From Fulvivirga marina (GTDB taxonomy: Bacteria > Bacteroidota > Bacteroidia > Cytophagales > Cyclobacteriaceae): a stretch of DNA of 64,000 nt. Positions 16,538-24,672 of the stretch are shown in pieces. The position numbers were made by a program, and so were the translations under genes. Numbering within the stretch: position 1 is the first letter of the stretch; each line of letters begins with the position of its first letter. Below the pieces are notes generated by a model. The model was not told the DNA's origin and did not search any database. It was given only the letters and a program-made list of their open reading frames with translations. The DNA lies in NCBI RefSeq assembly GCF_016775155.1, contig NZ_JAEUGD010000058.1:261733-325732 (forward strand), written 5' to 3'.

Positions 16538-17446
16538 ATGAGAATTAAAAATATTCTGCTATTGCTAGTGTTGGCCTCCATGTGGGGGCCATCATTTTTG
16601 TTCATCAAAGTAGCTGTAGCAGAAATACCACCGATTACGCTGGCAGCAACAAGAATAGTACTTGCTGCCGTTACGCTATACATTGTATTACTTATTAGCG
16701 GCTCCCGATATAAAAAATCAGCCTCATTCTGGAAGCATGTAGCTATTACAGGTTTCTTTGCCCAGTCCCTGCCATTTGTTCTTATTAGTTGGGGAGAGAT
16801 CTATATCGACAGTGCTTTGGCTTCAATACTCAATGGTTTAACGCCATTATTTACGGTCATTCTGGCCAATTTTCTGATCGCAGATGAAAAAATGAACGTT
16901 CAGAAAATTACAGGAACTATACTTGGCTTTATTGGTCTGATTGTATTACTGTCTCCGAACTTTACTTCTGATATTAAGGCCTCTCTCTGGGGCATTCTTG
17001 CTATGACGCTGGCTGCAGCAAGCTACGGTACAGGCATGGTTTATACCCGAATCCACTTAAAAGGGACACCTCCTATGCATGCACCTGCGGCACAGTTATT
17101 AATTGCATCCATTTATATGGTCCCATTTTCATTATGGATGGACGGTCCCTTGGATTTGGCAGCCCTGTCATTTAATGCATTAGGTGCTGTAATGATCCTG
17201 GCGGTTTTCGGGACAGCCACTGCATATGTGGTTTACTTCTTAATTATTGAAAATACGAGTGCATCATTTCTTTCAATGGTTACATACCTCCTCCCCGTTT
17301 TCGGTGTAGCGCTGGGAGTAACCTTTCTCAACGAATCTATTTCAGTTGAGACTATTCTTGGCGCCATTTGTATTCTCGCCGGTCTTATGGTTGCCAACAA
17401 TGTATTGAAAGTTGGTGTATTCGGTCTCAAGCCCAAAAGGGTTTGA
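16538..17446 (+). CDS. EamA/DMT-family transporter
   Basis: A 302-residue inner-membrane protein with ten predicted helices, in two repeats of five, typical of the drug/metabolite transporter superfamily (EamA, RhaT-like). Family-like segments are LVLASMWGPSFLFIKVAV at the start, LNGLTPLFTVILA around 100-112 and FLSMVTYLLPVFGVALG in the second repeat, with the second EamA unit closing on GAICILAGLMVAN. Members export amino acids, metabolites or drugs by proton exchange; the cargo is unknown. It is divergent from a MetR-like LysR gene, an arrangement often seen for a regulator and its exporter target. A hairpin follows the stop codon. Confidence 0.88.
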   Translation: MRIKNILLLLVLASMWGPSFLFIKVAVAEIPPITLAATRIVLAAVTLYIVLLISGSRYKKSASFWKHVAITGFFAQSLPFVLISWGEIYIDSALASILNGLTPLFTVILANFLIADEKMNVQKITGTILGFIGLIVLLSPNFTSDIKASLWGILAMTLAAASYGTGMVYTRIHLKGTPPMHAPAAQLLIASIYMVPFSLWMDGPLDLAALSFNALGAVMILAVFGTATAYVVYFLIIENTSASFLSMVTYLLPVFGVALGVTFLNESISVETILGAICILAGLMVANNVLKVGVFGLKPKRV

Positions 17447-17458
17447 ACATTGGTTGAT

Positions 17459-17498
17459 AAGCTTTGCCAGGCTTTTTGAGCTTGGTAAAGCTTTCTTT
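17459..17498 (+). terminator. Hairpin terminator after the EamA gene
   Basis: A 15-base-pair stem (17459-17473 with 17479-17493, two G-U pairs) with a five-base loop, followed by an interrupted T tract. It begins 13 bases after the EamA stop codon. Confidence 0.65.
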
Positions 17499-17611
17499 GT
17501 ATCGTTATGGATGTAAAAAATGCATTTAAATGGCTATCACACGGAGCAACCCCCCTCCATTGAGTAACATAGCAATTTATATTTGAATGAAGTTTAGTAT
17601 TCACTATATAA

Positions 17612-17776
17612 GGATTGCTTCTTCCTTCGCTCTTCTCTTATCGCAACAACGGCGATATATAAAACTCATCATACAAGTAAGAGTGACAAAGTGATCTCCT
17701 CATATCCGAATTCAGATTAGCGAAACCAAACCTTCTAATCAGGTTTTGCTCCTCCTGCCACCAGCAAAACGACGAA
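17612..17776. repeat. Dispersed inverted repeat, degenerate copy A
   Basis: The first of four related intergenic sequences. It contains a GATTGCTTC..TATCGCAA arm (17612-17654), a GTGATCTCC..TCCGAA core (17687-17710) and a further arm with TTGCTCCTCC and ACGACG (to 17776). It fills most of the gap between the EamA gene and the ECF sigma gene and is the most rearranged copy. Compare copies B, C and D. Confidence 0.5.
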
Positions 17777-17847
17777 ATAATAAATTTTCTTCTACCTCGT
17801 GCAACGTTTCGTATGTAACTTGCATCTACCCTTGTGAAGACACCTAA

Positions 17848-18417
17848 ATGAAATTACAAATTCACAGATCGGAAGAAGAGGTACTGATCCGCCGATGCAG
17901 GAAACAAGATGGCCAGGCGCAGAAAGAAGTGTACTACAAGTATGCCTCTAAGATGCTGGCTATTTGTATCCGCTATATCAAGGAACCGGATCAGGCTGAA
18001 GATGTTATGATCAGTGCTTTCGTAAAGGTATTTGACAGAATTGATCAGTTTAAGGGTGAAGGTAGCTTCGAAGGGTGGATACGGCGTATAATGGTGAACG
18101 AGTCGCTAACCTATATCAGGAGAAACAAAGGGATGTACCTGGAGGTGGATATAGAGTATGCGGACAGGGAGCCAGACTACAACGCATTAAGCACTCACCT
18201 CGAGGCAGAGGACCTGCTTAATTTAATTCAACAACTGCCTATTGGTTATCGCACGGTATTTAACCTGTACGCTGTGGAAGGATATTCTCACAAAGAAATA
18301 GCTGAACAGTTAGGGATCAGTGAGAACACTTCAAAATCGCAATTAAGCAGGGCAAGAACGTTGCTACAAAAGCAATTATTGAACGCAGAGAAGACATCAC
18401 AAGAAAAGATCAAATAG
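17848..18417 (+). CDS. ECF RNA polymerase sigma factor
   Basis: A 189-residue extracytoplasmic-function sigma factor. Region 2 spans about 24-90 (YYKYASKMLAICIRYIKEPD, then AEDVMISAFVKVFDRIDQFKG, with WIRRIMVNESLTYIRR as region 2.4), and region 4 about 127-175 (LPIGYRTVFNLYAVEGYSHK, then EIAEQLGISENTSKSQLSRA as the HTH). Length and order are usual for the family. It starts an operon with a one-pass membrane protein two bases downstream and two beta-barrel proteins. The membrane protein is the likely anti-sigma factor. No signal for the sigma factor's own promoter was recognised. Confidence 0.92.
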   Translation: MKLQIHRSEEEVLIRRCRKQDGQAQKEVYYKYASKMLAICIRYIKEPDQAEDVMISAFVKVFDRIDQFKGEGSFEGWIRRIMVNESLTYIRRNKGMYLEVDIEYADREPDYNALSTHLEAEDLLNLIQQLPIGYRTVFNLYAVEGYSHKEIAEQLGISENTSKSQLSRARTLLQKQLLNAEKTSQEKIK

Positions 18418-18419
18418 CT

Positions 18420-19271
18420 ATGAGCAATCGAGAGCTGGATAATTTGTTTAAAACGAAACTGGAAGACCTGGAAAGAAACCCCTCTGCCAATGCCTGGGAA
18501 AGAATACAGGCCGGTAAGCAGAAAAAAAAGGAGACAGGTATCTGGTTATATACTGGAATAGCAGCTGCAGTAATACTATTGGTGACGCTTACCAGTGTGT
18601 TTTTACTCAATGGTGACACTGAAACACCTACGACCATAGCTACTCTGAAAGAAAACATTAAAGACGAAAAGCATTCTATCAAAACCAATACCCCATTAGC
18701 TTCAATTGAAAAGGAAAAAGAGTCCGAGATTTCACAAGAACAGGAAAACAATGTTCAGCCTGAAGCGAGTGATATAATAGCTCCTTCATCGCAACAGGCT
18801 GGCAATACAGAAAATTTGATGGGCCATAATGAAAGAAGCTCCTTTAACGGTAAATCGGCAGAACAAGGTACATCAAAAACTAAAACCAATAACGACACTA
18901 AAAATGGTATTACTAAAATTGAAATTATAAGTAGTGAAAATCAGAACGATGAACCTAAAGTTGAGCGCACGGATACAAAAATTTTAGATAGTCATGCAAC
19001 CAACAATACAACTGTTGCATCTACTAATCAACAGGTCGAAACAAAGGATAAGGGCGGACAGACAATGACATTTAATATAGAAGATTTTAAAGCCACCAAA
19101 ACAGTAGCAGAAGTAAACGAACCGGAGGAGGAAAAGAAATCACCCCTTAAAAAGGTAGCAGCTTTTGCAAAAAGCCTTAAAGAAGGTGACGCAGGGCTGA
19201 GTGAGCTGAGGGAAGCTAAAAATGAATTATTCGCTTTGAACTTTAAGAAGGAAAATGACAACTCAAAATAA
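18420..19271 (+). CDS. Single-pass membrane protein, putative anti-sigma factor
   Basis: A 283-residue protein with a short cytoplasmic N-terminus (1-40, containing LDNLFKTKLEDLERNPS and AWERIQ), one transmembrane helix (about 41-63) and a long, low-complexity, charged periplasmic part rich in Glu, Asn, Lys and Thr. The N-terminal pattern, with D-x-L-F-x-x-x-L followed by P-x-x-x-A-W-E-x-I, recurs in Bacteroidota membrane proteins encoded right after ECF sigma factors. I therefore infer that it binds the sigma factor in the cytoplasm. It has no zinc-binding H-x3-C-x2-C motif. The C-terminal region near 230-283 is more ordered (KKVAAFAKSLKEG). Its 3' end overlaps the next gene by 17 bases. Confidence 0.6.
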   Translation: MSNRELDNLFKTKLEDLERNPSANAWERIQAGKQKKKETGIWLYTGIAAAVILLVTLTSVFLLNGDTETPTTIATLKENIKDEKHSIKTNTPLASIEKEKESEISQEQENNVQPEASDIIAPSSQQAGNTENLMGHNERSSFNGKSAEQGTSKTKTNNDTKNGITKIEIISSENQNDEPKVERTDTKILDSHATNNTTVASTNQQVETKDKGGQTMTFNIEDFKATKTVAEVNEPEEEKKSPLKKVAAFAKSLKEGDAGLSELREAKNELFALNFKKENDNSK

Positions 19272-20325
19272 ATCTATAATAACCCAATTGTTCAGAGGTG
19301 CAGTTATCGGCCTGATGCTTATGCTGGTAAGCGTCCCGCTAACTGCACAAGAGCAGACAGACTCTTTGATCATCAATGTGGGTAAGAGTAAAATAATCTT
19401 TCTGGTCAGGGACAAACAGGACCTTGAAACTCTTAAAGGTTATGACCTGAATGCCATTCTTAATCAGTTAAGTCTAAAGCTAGAAAATGACTCTACAGGC
19501 TTGGTAAAAGAGGAAAATGGGCAAACTACATCGGTATCAGACACCACTATTGTTGTTGATAAGACTAATCTCTCTGACGAAAACATAACGACTCAGGCTG
19601 AACCTGATGATGAAAAAGGTAAGGATGACAATAATAATTGTGAAGCCAAGCATGAGGAATCCCGACATTTTTTTAATATCGATATCGGTACAAACAATTA
19701 TGTCACTGACGGAAAATTCCCTGATGAAAATGACGAACTTTATACCGTACGGCCATTCGGATCGTGGTATGTAGGCATCACCTCTGTTAACAGCACCTAC
19801 GTTGGCGGGCCGCTTTACCTCGAATGGGGTCCAAGCATTACCTGGTACAACTTCAAGTTTCAAAATGACCGGATCAGGGTCATAGATGGACCGAACGGCA
19901 CAACATTCGTTGAAGATACCGCTCTGCCTGATGCTGATTTCAAAAAAAGCAAACTGACTGTAGCATACGCCAATTTCTCTTTGGTTCCTATGTTTTCCTT
20001 TGGAGATTCAAAAAGGATAAAAAAAGACATCTGGTTTCTGGAAAACAAAAAGAAATGGGAAGAGCTACAGGCTGGGTTCCGGATCGGCATCGGTGGCTAT
20101 GCTGGCTACAGAATCGCCAGCTACTCCAAGATTGTGTATGATGATGGCGGCAAGGAAAAAGATAAAGATAAAGACAATTTCAACCTGAATAATTTCCGTT
20201 ACGGACTCCGGCTGCAGATGGGGTACCGGGGAACAGATCTCTTCTTCAACTATGATATGAACGAGCTGTTCTCGGAAGGAAAAGGACCAAAGCTAAATGC
20301 CTTTAGTTTTGGGATTATTCTCTAA
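19255..20325 (+). CDS. Outer-membrane beta-barrel protein, paralogue 1 of sigma operon
   Basis: A 356-residue secreted protein. A signal peptide occupies about 1-31 (LMLMLVSVPLTAQ). Residues 32-125 form a variable, acidic spacer, and the remainder looks like a small beta-barrel: NIDIGTNNYVTDGKFPDEND, RPFGSWYVGI, GGPLYLEWGPSITWYNFKF, FRIGIGGYAGYRI, FRYGLRLQMGYRG and a terminal strand NAFSFGIIL. The barrel is strongly similar to the whole of the following gene, so the pair arose by tandem duplication, and only this copy carries the long spacer. The start overlaps the putative anti-sigma gene. Function unknown; the setting suggests an envelope product controlled by the ECF sigma factor. Confidence 0.72.
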   Translation: MTTQNKSIITQLFRGAVIGLMLMLVSVPLTAQEQTDSLIINVGKSKIIFLVRDKQDLETLKGYDLNAILNQLSLKLENDSTGLVKEENGQTTSVSDTTIVVDKTNLSDENITTQAEPDDEKGKDDNNNCEAKHEESRHFFNIDIGTNNYVTDGKFPDENDELYTVRPFGSWYVGITSVNSTYVGGPLYLEWGPSITWYNFKFQNDRIRVIDGPNGTTFVEDTALPDADFKKSKLTVAYANFSLVPMFSFGDSKRIKKDIWFLENKKKWEELQAGFRIGIGGYAGYRIASYSKIVYDDGGKEKDKDKDNFNLNNFRYGLRLQMGYRGTDLFFNYDMNELFSEGKGPKLNAFSFGIIL

Positions 20326-20413
20326 AACAACTTAAACAACATATAATCAACCATTTGATCGACTCCCGGAAGGGTGTACTGGAAAAAATACGTAAAATTT
20401 AAAACTCAAAATC

Positions 20414-21178
20414 ATGAAAAAATTATTTACAATCGCACTGGTCATGCTAGCTATCTCCTACCAAACTCTGGCTCAGGATGAGGCCGAAGACAAAAAGGAA
20501 AAAAAGAGCCTTGGCACCCATAACCATTTCAACATAGACCTGGGTACCAACAATTATCTTCAGGATGGAGAATTTCCCAATGACAACGATGCTCCTTACT
20601 CGGTAAAACCCTTCGGCAGCTGGTATGTATCACTCAGGTCTATTAATGATACCCACATTGGCGGCCCTTTGCATCTTCTATGGGGTCCTGATGTAAGCTG
20701 GTATAACTTCAAATTCGAAAATGAGAATATTCGCCTGAGCAAAGTCAACGATCAGGTGATATTTAGTGAAGTTACAGACCTCGACTCCAAGAAGAGTAAG
20801 CTAACAGTAGCCTACATTAACTTTAGTGCTGTACCCATGCTTAAGTTTGGGAAAGATAACCGTAGAAGCCATAGGCATCACCATTGCTGGGGTGACTGGG
20901 AGTACCATACAGGTAACGAGAGTCAATTTAGGATAGGTGCAGGAGCCTATGCTGGTTATAAAATCGGCAGCTATACCAAAACTGTCATAGAGGATGAAGG
21001 AGACAAAAAAAAAGATAGAGACAAGGGTAGCTATTACCTCAACAACTTCAGATATGGTGTTCGTGTACAGGCAGGATTCAGAGGTGTGGATGTATTTGTC
21101 AACTATGACCTGAACACGCTTTTCGTTGAGAATAAAGGTCCGGAGTTGAATGCATTTAGCTTTGGGGTTGTGCTTTAA
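20414..21178 (+). CDS. Outer-membrane beta-barrel protein, paralogue 2 of sigma operon
   Basis: A 254-residue secreted protein with a signal peptide of about 20 residues (IALVMLAISYQTLAQ). The mature part is a compact beta-barrel like that of the previous gene: NIDLGTNNYLQDGEFPNDND, KPFGSWYVSL, GGPLHLLWGPDVSWYNFKF, FRIGAGAYAGYKI, FRYGVRVQAGFRG and the C-terminal strand NAFSFGVVL. A histidine-rich loop (RRSHRHHHCWGDWE, about 153-166) is absent from the paralogue and might bind metal. An 88-base gap precedes it, and a strong hairpin terminator follows, so the operon probably ends here. No function is assigned. Confidence 0.72.
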   Translation: MKKLFTIALVMLAISYQTLAQDEAEDKKEKKSLGTHNHFNIDLGTNNYLQDGEFPNDNDAPYSVKPFGSWYVSLRSINDTHIGGPLHLLWGPDVSWYNFKFENENIRLSKVNDQVIFSEVTDLDSKKSKLTVAYINFSAVPMLKFGKDNRRSHRHHHCWGDWEYHTGNESQFRIGAGAYAGYKIGSYTKTVIEDEGDKKKDRDKGSYYLNNFRYGVRVQAGFRGVDVFVNYDLNTLFVENKGPELNAFSFGVVL

Positions 21179-21201
21179 ATACAAACTTCAAATATATCAG
21201 G

Positions 21202-21234
21202 GTGCCAGTTTACAGAGTAAGCTGGCACTTTTTT
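21202..21234 (+). terminator. Rho-independent terminator of the first ECF operon
   Basis: A 10-base-pair stem (21202-21211 with 21219-21228), seven-base loop and six T residues, 24 bases after the stop codon of the second barrel gene. Confidence 0.85.
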
Positions 21235-21274
21235 ATGGTGAGATTCTCAATTCATACTTTTGGCAATTTCGTTT

Positions 21275-21400
21275 CGTCATCATGAGGAGGGTACGACGAA
21301 GTGATCTCCCTATTTCGAAGAATACACTAAATCAACCGCACAAATTAACTCTGCCATTCATAACGGGAGATAGCTTCCTCCTATCGTCGTCGCAATGATG
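21275..21400. repeat. Dispersed inverted repeat, copy B (best preserved)
   Basis: A 126-base element with imperfect inverted ends: a left arm with CATCAT and CGAAGTGATCTCCC, and a right arm (21366-21400) whose reverse complement has CATCATTGCGACGACG and GGAAGCTATCTCCC. The right arm matches copy D at 29 of 35 positions, and the core 21297-21323 matches copy C at 22 of 27. No open frame is carried, so it resembles a short non-autonomous palindromic element. Confidence 0.65.
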
Positions 21401-21457
21401 GTGAAAAATTTTCAAACAGCTCGTAAATAGTTTTGAAAGACTTCAAAAAGAGGTGCC

Positions 21458-21673
21458 CTACTTCTGCATCTCAAGAAGTTCATTTGCTTTTTTCAATTCC
21501 AACTGAAGTTCATCGTACCCGATAACCCTCCCAATACTTGACAACTCCAAAAAATGCATTCTCAAATTCTGATACAAAGTCTCTTTTATTTGATTCTTCA
21601 ATTGAAGGACTTCCTTGGTCTGTTCCATGTCTTCCAACTGTTTATATAATTTCAAAATATCATTGTTCATCAT
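21458..21673 (-). CDS. Small coiled-coil protein of unknown function
   Basis: A 71-residue, highly charged protein that reads as two helices: LKLYKQLEDMEQTKEVLQLKNQ near the N-terminus and DELQLELKKANELLEMQK at the C-terminus, with heptad-like leucines. A double ATG opens the frame (21673 and 21670). It sits between repeat copies B and C and on the opposite strand to both flanking operons. No signal peptide or membrane helix is present and I do not recognise a family. The amino-acid composition is protein-like, but the size leaves some doubt. Confidence 0.45.
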   Translation of the reverse strand: MMNNDILKLYKQLEDMEQTKEVLQLKNQIKETLYQNLRMHFLELSSIGRVIGYDELQLELKKANELLEMQK

Positions 21674-21838
21674 ACTACCTTTTCTATTTCAGATTGTCTG
21701 GGTGAAAGTTAAACATTTTTATTAAAGATTGATTGTTTAAACATTGCTACTAAGACCTAGTATTCTATTTTCCAAAAACAACCCCATAAACTGGCGGATG
21801 TTATTTCCTTTCGGCATTTTAAAGGGCAATTAATTTGG

Positions 21839-21965
21839 CCCTCATCACGAAGAGGTATAGCCTGCCACAAAATCGTTCGGAAACGAAGTGCTCTCTCTAT
21901 TCCGAGGAACATGTAGAGTTTAATCATAATTAAAAGATTATCTCCTTCTACCGTCGTAATGGCGA
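21839..21965. repeat. Dispersed inverted repeat, copy C
   Basis: A third copy. The core 21884-21910 matches copy B at 22 of 27 bases, and the right arm 21935-21964 has TATCTCCTTCTACCGTCG. The left end CTCATCACGAAGAGG is recognisable but degraded. It lies in the 417-base gap before the DUF4157 gene, so it may be part of that gene's upstream region. Nothing else was recognised in this gap. Confidence 0.55.
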
Positions 21966-22090
21966 TAATATCATCCTTTGTATTTTTTATGTTATAAAAC
22001 AATAACGTTTGTGTATTAAAATTTGACTTTTAAAGGGGTTATGTATTAAATTGTTCCTCCCCACCTAACGAAACCCAACTTTAAACCTGT

Positions 22091-23353
22091 ATGAAAGACA
22101 ACATATCCGCTTCTTCTCATAATACCGGAACTTATTCAAATAATCTGAACCAGAGTAAAAACTCACTATCAGGAAGTAACCTGGATAGGAATACTAACTT
22201 CACGGATAATTTAAGCAAAGGAAACTTGCAAAATATCACGACACAATTAAAAAAAGAGGGGACCTCTGGTCCAAAATCATCCCAAACACCAAACTCAAAC
22301 AAAACAGGTTTACCTGACAACTTAAAAGCAGGAATAGAAAACCTTTCCGGATATTCTATGGATGATGTCAAGGTGCACTACAACTCGCCCAAGCCTGCTC
22401 AATTAAATGCTCATGCTTATGCACAAGGAACAGACATTCATGTGGCTCCCGGACAGGAACAACACTTGCCACACGAAGCATGGCACACTGTACAGCAAAA
22501 GCAGGGACGAGTACAGCCTACAATGCAAATGAAAGGTGGTATGAATGTGAATGATGATACCAGTCTGGAGAGAGAAGCTGATGTAATGGGTGCAAAGGCT
22601 ATTCAAACGAAGGCACAAAACAATACTTCTATTCAAAAAAAGAAAGCCCGAAATAATACAAGCCTCACAACAAAACAACTATCCTCTACCGGCACCATAC
22701 AAATGGCTGTTAACATAGATGAACTCGATGCCAGATACCAGCATTGGCTTCAATATAACGAAACAGAAACGTTTATGGCCTATGTAAATTCAAAAATGGA
22801 TGTAGAATATGAATCGCTTGAGGGTTTTCTTGAGGCTGAAAGCACCACCAAAGATCAAGTTCAAAGGTTAATGCGCAACTTTGTAGGCAAAAGCGCCATA
22901 GAATCTACTAAGCAAAAAATTAAAAGTTTTGGAGAGGGACTTCACAAAAGGCATTCCGGAAAGTTTAAAAGAAGTAAAGATTTTACAGATAAGCAAAAGC
23001 TAAGAAATGTGGGCGTACATGCTGTCAGAAACACTTTTGACCGGGAGTTAGCTGATCTATCCAACGGCACAAGGTTGTACCATTGCACTAAAGCTGCTGC
23101 TGCTATTATGGCTGGTGAAATGAGAGGGGGAAGTGGTATTCGGGATGGTGGTAGAGTATTCAATCTAGACCCCAGTCTAGTAGGACGTACCAGTTTTACA
23201 ACCGACCCTAAAAGAACTATGCTCGGTCACGACCAGTTGGTTATGACTCTGGAAGCAGGGGATATTGAGCGATACGGCATATTTCACTTCAGCAGAGATG
23301 AATATGTAGCAACCAGGCCCATCCCCGGAGGACGGTTCAGTATCGTTGGATAA
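22091..23353 (+). CDS. DUF4157 (eCIS core) protein with putative ADP-ribosyltransferase C-terminus
   Basis: A 420-residue protein without a signal peptide. Residues 1-72 are a disordered Asn/Ser-rich leader. Residues about 73-170 are a DUF4157 domain, the delivery-associated domain of many extracellular contractile injection system (eCIS) cargos: GLPDNLKAGIENLSGYSMDD (73-92), VHYNSPKPAQLNAHAYAQGT (95-114), HEAWH at 128-132 (HExxH) and LEREADVMG (159-167). After a linker and a helical part (205-300), the C-terminus resembles an ADP-ribosyltransferase: LYHCT (329-333), SFTTDP (368-373) and RDEYVATRPIPGG (402-414), reminiscent of the H, S-T and E...P-G-G sites of ART toxins. I infer an effector toxin. 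No injection-machine genes or obvious immunity gene lie nearby. Convergent with the DJ-1 gene and followed by a hairpin. Confidence 0.75.
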   Translation: MKDNISASSHNTGTYSNNLNQSKNSLSGSNLDRNTNFTDNLSKGNLQNITTQLKKEGTSGPKSSQTPNSNKTGLPDNLKAGIENLSGYSMDDVKVHYNSPKPAQLNAHAYAQGTDIHVAPGQEQHLPHEAWHTVQQKQGRVQPTMQMKGGMNVNDDTSLEREADVMGAKAIQTKAQNNTSIQKKKARNNTSLTTKQLSSTGTIQMAVNIDELDARYQHWLQYNETETFMAYVNSKMDVEYESLEGFLEAESTTKDQVQRLMRNFVGKSAIESTKQKIKSFGEGLHKRHSGKFKRSKDFTDKQKLRNVGVHAVRNTFDRELADLSNGTRLYHCTKAAAAIMAGEMRGGSGIRDGGRVFNLDPSLVGRTSFTTDPKRTMLGHDQLVMTLEAGDIERYGIFHFSRDEYVATRPIPGGRFSIVG

Positions 23354-23365
23354 TGATCTTATTAA

Positions 23366-23394
23366 AAGAGAGAACCATCTAATGGCTCTCTCTT
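23366..23394. terminator. Hairpin between convergent effector and DJ-1 genes
   Basis: A 12-base-pair stem with one mismatch (23366-23377 with 23383-23394) and a five-base loop. No long T tract on the plus strand; a short T run follows on the minus strand. Possibly a bidirectional terminator. Confidence 0.45.
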
Positions 23395-23441
23395 AAAAAG
23401 CTACTCAACTTTTCTCCTAAAGATGCCTGTATTCTGAACGC

Positions 23442-24572
23442 CTATTCTTCCAATGCTCCTACATTACCAGTTTTTAATTTCCTGATGATCTCCAATGCAA
23501 CTGCTCTGGATGACAGGTAGTTTTGGCCCGTCACCAAATTTCCATGTATCTCTACATGTTCTGTATTTCTTGGGGAGAATTTAAAGGCACCTCCATGTTT
23601 TTCTATGGTCTTCTGAATGTTAAAAGGAAACTCTTTGTAATATTCCGCATCATGTCTTTCATAGACATCAGGATATCCATTTACATTTTTACCTTTTACC
23701 AGGTACTCTCCATCTTTGGTTCTCAAATTCACAATTCCGGCAGTGCCATGGCATACCGATGATATTATACCATTGTGATCTTCATAAATAGACATCGCTA
23801 TTTTCTGAACCTCTTCATTTTCCGGTACACCAAACATAGCACTTCCTCCTCCGATATATTGTATGGCTTTATAGTTTTCAGGAAGTACCTCTTTAGGTGA
23901 TTTCGTATGTTTCAGCTTATACATAAAGTCCAAATCGTACAGATACTGCTTATGCATATCATTAGACGTATTAATATAAGCAATGGGAATGCTACCCCCT
24001 TTTGGACTTACAAAGTCTACATTGTACCCTGCCTCCTTAAACGTATTGTAAGCAATGACTATCTCAGAAAAGCTATTGCCGGCAGGCAATTCCGAGTTAC
24101 CATAAAAATGTGCATTAGAGACAACAAACAGAACTCGATCTTCCGTCAGGTTGCTACTTTCACTGCTTGCAGACTTGCTTACAATTTTCCATTCATTGTC
24201 AATTTTCTTGAGTAAGAACATGTCCACAAACCTCAGGTTCTTAGCTGGAATCAAAATTTCGGCCTTGGCCGTAGCAATAGTATTAAAATGATCGATGGAT
24301 AGTATATTCCCAACTCTCCCATTAAACTGTCCCTGATTACTTTTAAACCAGTCCATGTATGTATCAACCGGAACAACCCGCATTCCCTTTTCCTGATTTT
24401 CCAGGTACAAATTTGCTTCCGAATAAAATGCTTTGTCAATAAGCGCCCTCCTGTTATAAGAAGTCCCTTCAATGTAGTTGAGCAATGACTCCTTAATTTG
24501 TCTCTCTTCATGTTGTGAAAACAAGGGGTTGCTAAGGGTTAGCTGTAGAATTAAAAATAGATAACGATACAT
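23442..24572 (-). CDS. Secreted DJ-1/PfpI protein with N-terminal lumazine-binding/SnoaL-like domain
   Basis: A 376-residue two-domain protein with a signal peptide (1-20, LTLSNPLFSQ). Residues 21-140 look like the putative lumazine-binding/NTF2-like fold (YIEGTSYNRRALIDKAFYSE, then FVDMFLLKKIDNEWKIVSK). Residues 146-370 are a DJ-1/PfpI glutamine-amidotransferase-like domain: VLFVVSNAHF at 147-156, GYNVDFVSPKGG at 182-193, AIQYIGGGSAMF at 236-247 and the nucleophile elbow SSVCHGTAG, with C274 as the expected catalytic residue. Such proteins may act as glyoxalase, hydrolase or chaperone; the activity here is unknown. Export of a DJ-1 domain is uncommon. The gene is preceded on the same strand by an AraC-type regulator gene, 100 bases upstream. 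Confidence 0.82.
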   Translation of the reverse strand: MYRYLFLILQLTLSNPLFSQHEERQIKESLLNYIEGTSYNRRALIDKAFYSEANLYLENQEKGMRVVPVDTYMDWFKSNQGQFNGRVGNILSIDHFNTIATAKAEILIPAKNLRFVDMFLLKKIDNEWKIVSKSASSESSNLTEDRVLFVVSNAHFYGNSELPAGNSFSEIVIAYNTFKEAGYNVDFVSPKGGSIPIAYINTSNDMHKQYLYDLDFMYKLKHTKSPKEVLPENYKAIQYIGGGSAMFGVPENEEVQKIAMSIYEDHNGIISSVCHGTAGIVNLRTKDGEYLVKGKNVNGYPDVYERHDAEYYKEFPFNIQKTIEKHGGAFKFSPRNTEHVEIHGNLVTGQNYLSSRAVALEIIRKLKTGNVGALEE

Positions 24573-24672
24573 AACTATAATGTTTATTGTTGAAATGATT
24601 TTTCAGCAATACTAGCCGGCGTATCTATGAAAATGATTAAGGATTTATACGTTACAATTCCTGATTTATAAA

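Noticed and set aside
21757-22002. An 81-codon minus-strand frame
   Set aside because: It coincides with repeat copy C, and its translation has no protein-like features.
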